A stretch of DNA of 55,979 nucleotides from Micromonospora sp. HK10 (lineage in GTDB: Bacteria; Actinomycetota; Actinomycetes; Mycobacteriales; Micromonosporaceae). The DNA lies in the NCBI RefSeq assembly GCF_000982955.1, contig NZ_KQ058892.1, positions 1-55,979 on the forward strand, in the 5' to 3' direction. Below, piece after piece: positions 53,543 through 55,979 of this stretch. The number at the start of each line of letters is the position of its first letter. Within the stretch, counting starts at the first letter, position 1. The position numbers and the translations under genes were made by a program. Below the pieces are notes generated by a model, which saw only the letters and a list, made by a program, of their open reading frames with translations, was not told where the DNA came from and made no database searches.

Positions 53543-54475
53543 TCAGGTGGGGAAGCGGGAGTGGACGGCGGGGCGGGTGGGCATGGCCGTGGCGCCGCCG
53601 GGGGACTCGCAGACCAGGCCGGCGACCCGCAGGGCGAAGGCGACCCGGTCCCGCCAGCCGGCCGGCTCGGCCGGCTCGCCGGCGGCGAGCAGGTCGGCGA
53701 TCAGCGCGCCCATCACCGAATCCCCGGCGCCGGTGGCGTCCACCGCGTCGACCTTCGGCGCGGGCACCCGCACCACGTCGTCGGCGGCGGCGACCAGGGC
53801 GCCGTCCGCGCCGAGGGTGACCACCACGGTTGTCGCGCCCAATTCGCGCAGGTACGCGGCGACCCCCTCGACGGGCTCGTCCGGGTAGAGCAGCCGGGCG
53901 TCGGCGCTGCTCAGCTTCACCAGATGCGCGCTCGCGGCGAACTCGGCGACCACCCCGCGCAGCCCGTCCAGCGCGTCCGGCCCGGTCAGCAGCCGCGGCC
54001 GCACGTTCGGGTCGAACACCCGCAGCGCTCCGGCGATCGTCCAGGCCCGCCGGGCGGCGGCCAGCACCGGCGGGTCGAGCAGCACGATCGAGCCGCAGTA
54101 GAGCACGTCGGCGCCCTCGACCAGGGCCACATCCAGGTCGTCGGCGGTGAGCTGGGCGTACGAGCGCGGCTCGCCGTAGAAGCGGAAGTCCGGTTCGGGG
54201 CCGGCGAAGGTGGCCACGGCCAGCGCGGTCGGGGCCGGCACGGTCACCGCCCCGGCCAGCCCGACGCCCGCGGCGGTGAGGAAGGCGCGGATCCGCTCCG
54301 CCAAGGCGTCATCGCCGAGCGAGCCGACGAACTGGACGTCGCCGCCGAGCCGGGCGACCGCCACGGCCACGTTGAGCGGCCCGCCGCCGATCGCCTGCCG
54401 GTAGCCGGGCTGCCCGTCGAACTCGTCGTCGAGCAGGTCGACCAGCGCCTCGCCGAGCACCACCGCGTATCCCAT
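53543..54475 (-). CDS. PfkB-family sugar kinase (fructokinase-like)
   Basis: A 310-aa ribokinase-type kinase. The N-terminal signature G-G-G-P-L-N-V-A-V-A-V-A-R-L-G-G (~29-44) and the C-terminal D-A-T-G-A-G-D-S-V-M-G-A-L (catalytic Asp ~252) are present, with V-V-T-L-G-A-D-G-A near 215. It probably phosphorylates fructose or a similar sugar; the precise sugar is not fixed by sequence. ATG 54475 has a GGAAGGAG RBS. It is divergent from the LPMO gene, separated by a 337-bp region. Confidence 0.88.
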   Translation of the reverse strand: MGYAVVLGEALVDLLDDEFDGQPGYRQAIGGGPLNVAVAVARLGGDVQFVGSLGDDALAERIRAFLTAAGVGLAGAVTVPAPTALAVATFAGPEPDFRFYGEPRSYAQLTADDLDVALVEGADVLYCGSIVLLDPPVLAAARRAWTIAGALRVFDPNVRPRLLTGPDALDGLRGVVAEFAASAHLVKLSSADARLLYPDEPVEGVAAYLRELGATTVVVTLGADGALVAAADDVVRVPAPKVDAVDATGAGDSVMGALIADLLAAGEPAEPAGWRDRVAFALRVAGLVCESPGGATAMPTRPAVHSRFPT

Positions 54476-54661
54476 GCTGGCTCCTTCCGTCCTTGGTACC
54501 CCCCGATCCTGGCGTATCGCACCGGGGCGGCGCGACGAGACGGCCTCATCGACCGGCGGCTATTGCCTCCGCTGCCGGGACGTGATGGGATGGCGCTTGC
54601 CGGACCGGCGCGGGGGCTGCCGCGCCGCCCGGCCGCCGGGTCGAGCCGACGCGAGGGCACA

Positions 54662-54702
54662 CCGGTCCGTGGCACGGACCGGGGGCGGTGCGCGCGCTCC
54701 GA
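54662..54702 (+). promoter_or_regulatory. Dyad and CebR-like site upstream of the LPMO gene
   Basis: CCGGTCCGT (54662-54670), GGC, ACGGACCGG (54674-54682) is a perfect 9-bp-arm dyad. Just downstream, 54689-54702 matches the cellulose-repressor CebR box TGGGAGCGCTCCCA (as I recall it) at 11 of 14 positions. Both lie 111-151 nt before the LPMO start. The rest of 54476-54812 has no gene I can support. Confidence 0.4.
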
Positions 54703-54812
54703 CAGCCCGGCAGCACTCCCGGGCCCGTCGGGCGTGGCACCGCGATCGACGCATCCGCTGCTCGCAGCGGGGCGGATCCGTGCGGTCGCGCCCCGCGAGT
54801 CAGGAGAAACCC

Positions 54813-55949
54813 GTGCACCGATCCCGTATGGCCGCGCTGCTCACCGCGGTCGCCACCCTGGCCCTGGGCGTTTTCGCGCTGGCCAGCAATCCCGACCCGG
54901 CCGCCGCGCACGGCGCGGCAATGAAGCCGGGCTCCCGGACCTACCTGTGCTGGAAGGACGGGCTGAGCCCGCAGGGCGACATCCGGCCCAACAACCCCGC
55001 CTGCGCGGCGGCGGTCGCCGAGAGCGGGACGAACTCGCTGTACAACTGGTTCAGCGTGCTGCGCTCCGACGCGGGCGGCCGGACCGTCGGGTTCATCCCC
55101 GACGGCAAGCTGTGCAGCGGCGGCAACCCGAACTTCACCGGCTACGACGCGGCCCGCACCGACTGGCCGCTCACCCACCTGACCGCCGGGCGCACCATGG
55201 AGTTCAACTACAGCAACTGGGCCCACCACCCGGGCACCTTCTACTTCTACGTGACCAAGGACAGTTGGAGCCCGACCCGGCCGCTGGCCTGGAGCGACCT
55301 GGAGGACCAGCCGTTCCTCACCGTCACCAACCCGCCGCAGAGCGGCGCGGTGGGGACCAACGACGGCCACTACTACTTCAACGGCACGCTGCCGTCGAAC
55401 AAGAGCGGCCGGCACATCATCTACTCGCGCTGGGTGCGCTCGGACAGCCAGGAGAACTTCTTCGGCTGCTCGGACGTGACCTTCGACGGAGGCAACGGTG
55501 AGGTGACCGGGGTCGGCAGCGGCGGCACGACGCCGACCACCCCGGGTACGACGCCGACCACGCCCGGCACCACGCCGACCACCCCGGGCACCACGCCGAC
55601 CACGCCCGGCACCTCGCCGAGCACCCCGAACACGTCGCCGGGCACCAACAGCTGCATGGCGGTCTACAAGGTGGTCACGGCGTGGGGCGGCGGCTTCCAG
55701 GCCGAGGTCACGATCATGAACCACAGCACCCGGACGTACGCCGGCTGGACGGCGACCTGGAGCTGGGCCAATGGTCAGACCATCACCCAGCTCTGGAACG
55801 GCCAGCTGAGTGCCAACGGCTCGGCGGTGACGGTCAACAACGCCGCGTACAACGGGACGATCTCGCCGGAGGGCAGCACCACCTTCGGCTTCACCGCGAA
55901 CGTCTCCGGCACGAACAGCCTGCCCACGGTCAGCTGCACCGGCCGCTGA
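54813..55949 (+). CDS. Secreted lytic polysaccharide monooxygenase AA10 with a CBM2, cellulose type
   Basis: A 378-aa secreted copper enzyme. The signal peptide ends at A-A-A before His33, which becomes the N-terminal copper ligand (H-G-A-A-M-K-P-G-S-R). The second ligand is probably His139 in S-N-W-A-H-H-P-G, with axial Phe217 in Q-E-N-F-F-G-C. D-G-G-H/N-D-G-H-Y-Y and V-R-S-D-S-Q-E-N are like Streptomyces CelS2, a C1-oxidising cellulose-active AA10. A Thr/Pro linker (~239-290) leads to a CBM2 (C293 to C375). It cuts crystalline cellulose (chitin less likely). GTG 54813 has an AGGAG RBS; the frame to 54474 is a shadow extension. Confidence 0.93.
   Translation: MHRSRMAALLTAVATLALGVFALASNPDPAAAHGAAMKPGSRTYLCWKDGLSPQGDIRPNNPACAAAVAESGTNSLYNWFSVLRSDAGGRTVGFIPDGKLCSGGNPNFTGYDAARTDWPLTHLTAGRTMEFNYSNWAHHPGTFYFYVTKDSWSPTRPLAWSDLEDQPFLTVTNPPQSGAVGTNDGHYYFNGTLPSNKSGRHIIYSRWVRSDSQENFFGCSDVTFDGGNGEVTGVGSGGTTPTTPGTTPTTPGTTPTTPGTTPTTPGTSPSTPNTSPGTNSCMAVYKVVTAWGGGFQAEVTIMNHSTRTYAGWTATWSWANGQTITQLWNGQLSANGSAVTVNNAAYNGTISPEGSTTFGFTANVSGTNSLPTVSCTGR
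55527..55625. repeat. 21-bp tandem repeat coding the LPMO Thr-Pro linker
   Basis: Four or so 21-bp units (ACGCCGACCACCCCGGG[CT]AC and variants) encode T-T-P-T-T-P-G, followed by T-S-P-S-T-P-N. Typical linker repeats; copy number may vary between strains. Confidence 0.75.
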
Positions 55950-55979
55950 GCACGCACCGAAGGAGGGCCCCCGGGGACG

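Noticed and set aside
1..55979. Mobile elements, prophage, biosynthetic gene cluster, toxin-antitoxin or defence system
   Set aside because: I found no transposase, integrase, phage structural gene, PKS/NRPS domain, restriction enzyme or paired toxin gene; composition is even across the window.

Overview
The window is chromosomal DNA of a high-G+C actinobacterium, most likely a Micromonosporaceae member (Micromonospora-like). Reasons: GC-saturated third codon positions; many GTG starts; a recurring promoter layout in which a TANNNT -10 box lies 6-8 nt before an ATG/GTG (leaderless mRNAs); a fabG-inhA-type fabI-ferrochelatase order; a MurD2/MurL pair; and DUF6230/DUF6114 genes. I see no rRNA, tRNA, IS element, prophage or CRISPR array. 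Coding density is high and the content is mostly core or conserved-accessory. Assignments come from reading the proteins and recalling families, not from searches.

Layout. 1-233: 3' end of a BadF/GlcNAc-kinase-like gene. 312-1429: VOC - ArsR - SRPBCC operon (minus), with an inverted repeat filling its promoter spacer. 1520-5554: membrane protein with a Q/G/P/Y tail, then an NgcEFG-like sugar ABC importer (minus) with a strong hairpin between the binding protein and the permeases. 5761-7221: membrane acyltransferase. 7193-9987: class III aminotransferase and methylmalonate-semialdehyde dehydrogenase. 10162-13698: four uncharacterised genes, one secreted. 14111-16290: TetR regulator, DUF6230 and DUF6114, with a 23-bp palindrome touching the DUF6230 promoter. 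16346-19131: divergent murD2 and murL, the alternative route that makes D-Glu on the peptidoglycan precursor. 19159-23497: PucR regulator, argG, TrmH-type RNA methyltransferase. 23608-28381: TPP enzyme, DHFR-like reductase, class A PBP. 28491-31006: membrane protein, SPFH and NfeD proteins. 31098-34993: serine hydrolase, DUF3097, an actinobacterial unknown, HAD phosphatase.

35030-37670 is fabG - fabI - hemH (FAS-II and haem). 37824-41843 is a four-gene unit: histidine kinase, response regulator, alpha/beta hydrolase, acyltransferase. It is followed by two putative very short ORFs. 42272-45305 is moxR - DUF58 - VWA. 45547-48056 holds a Cys-containing small protein and two bPH2 membrane proteins; the second has an apparent 1-nt frameshift near its 5' end. 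48071-53427: PAP2-like phosphatase, FlK-like thioesterase, MBL hydrolase, APH-like kinase, MarR and a Bcr/CflA-type exporter. 53543-55949: PfkB sugar kinase and a secreted cellulose-type AA10 LPMO with a CBM2.

Themes: cell-envelope synthesis (MurD2/MurL, PBP, FabG/FabI, two acyltransferases, bPH2 proteins) and use of environmental polysaccharides (LPMO, Ngc-type importer, sugar kinases). The strongest second-look items are the MurD2/MurL pair, the TetR palindrome at DUF6230-DUF6114, the operator-in-spacer of the VOC/ArsR operon, the frameshifted bPH2 gene, the small ORFs at 41.9-42.2 kb, and the widespread leaderless promoters.
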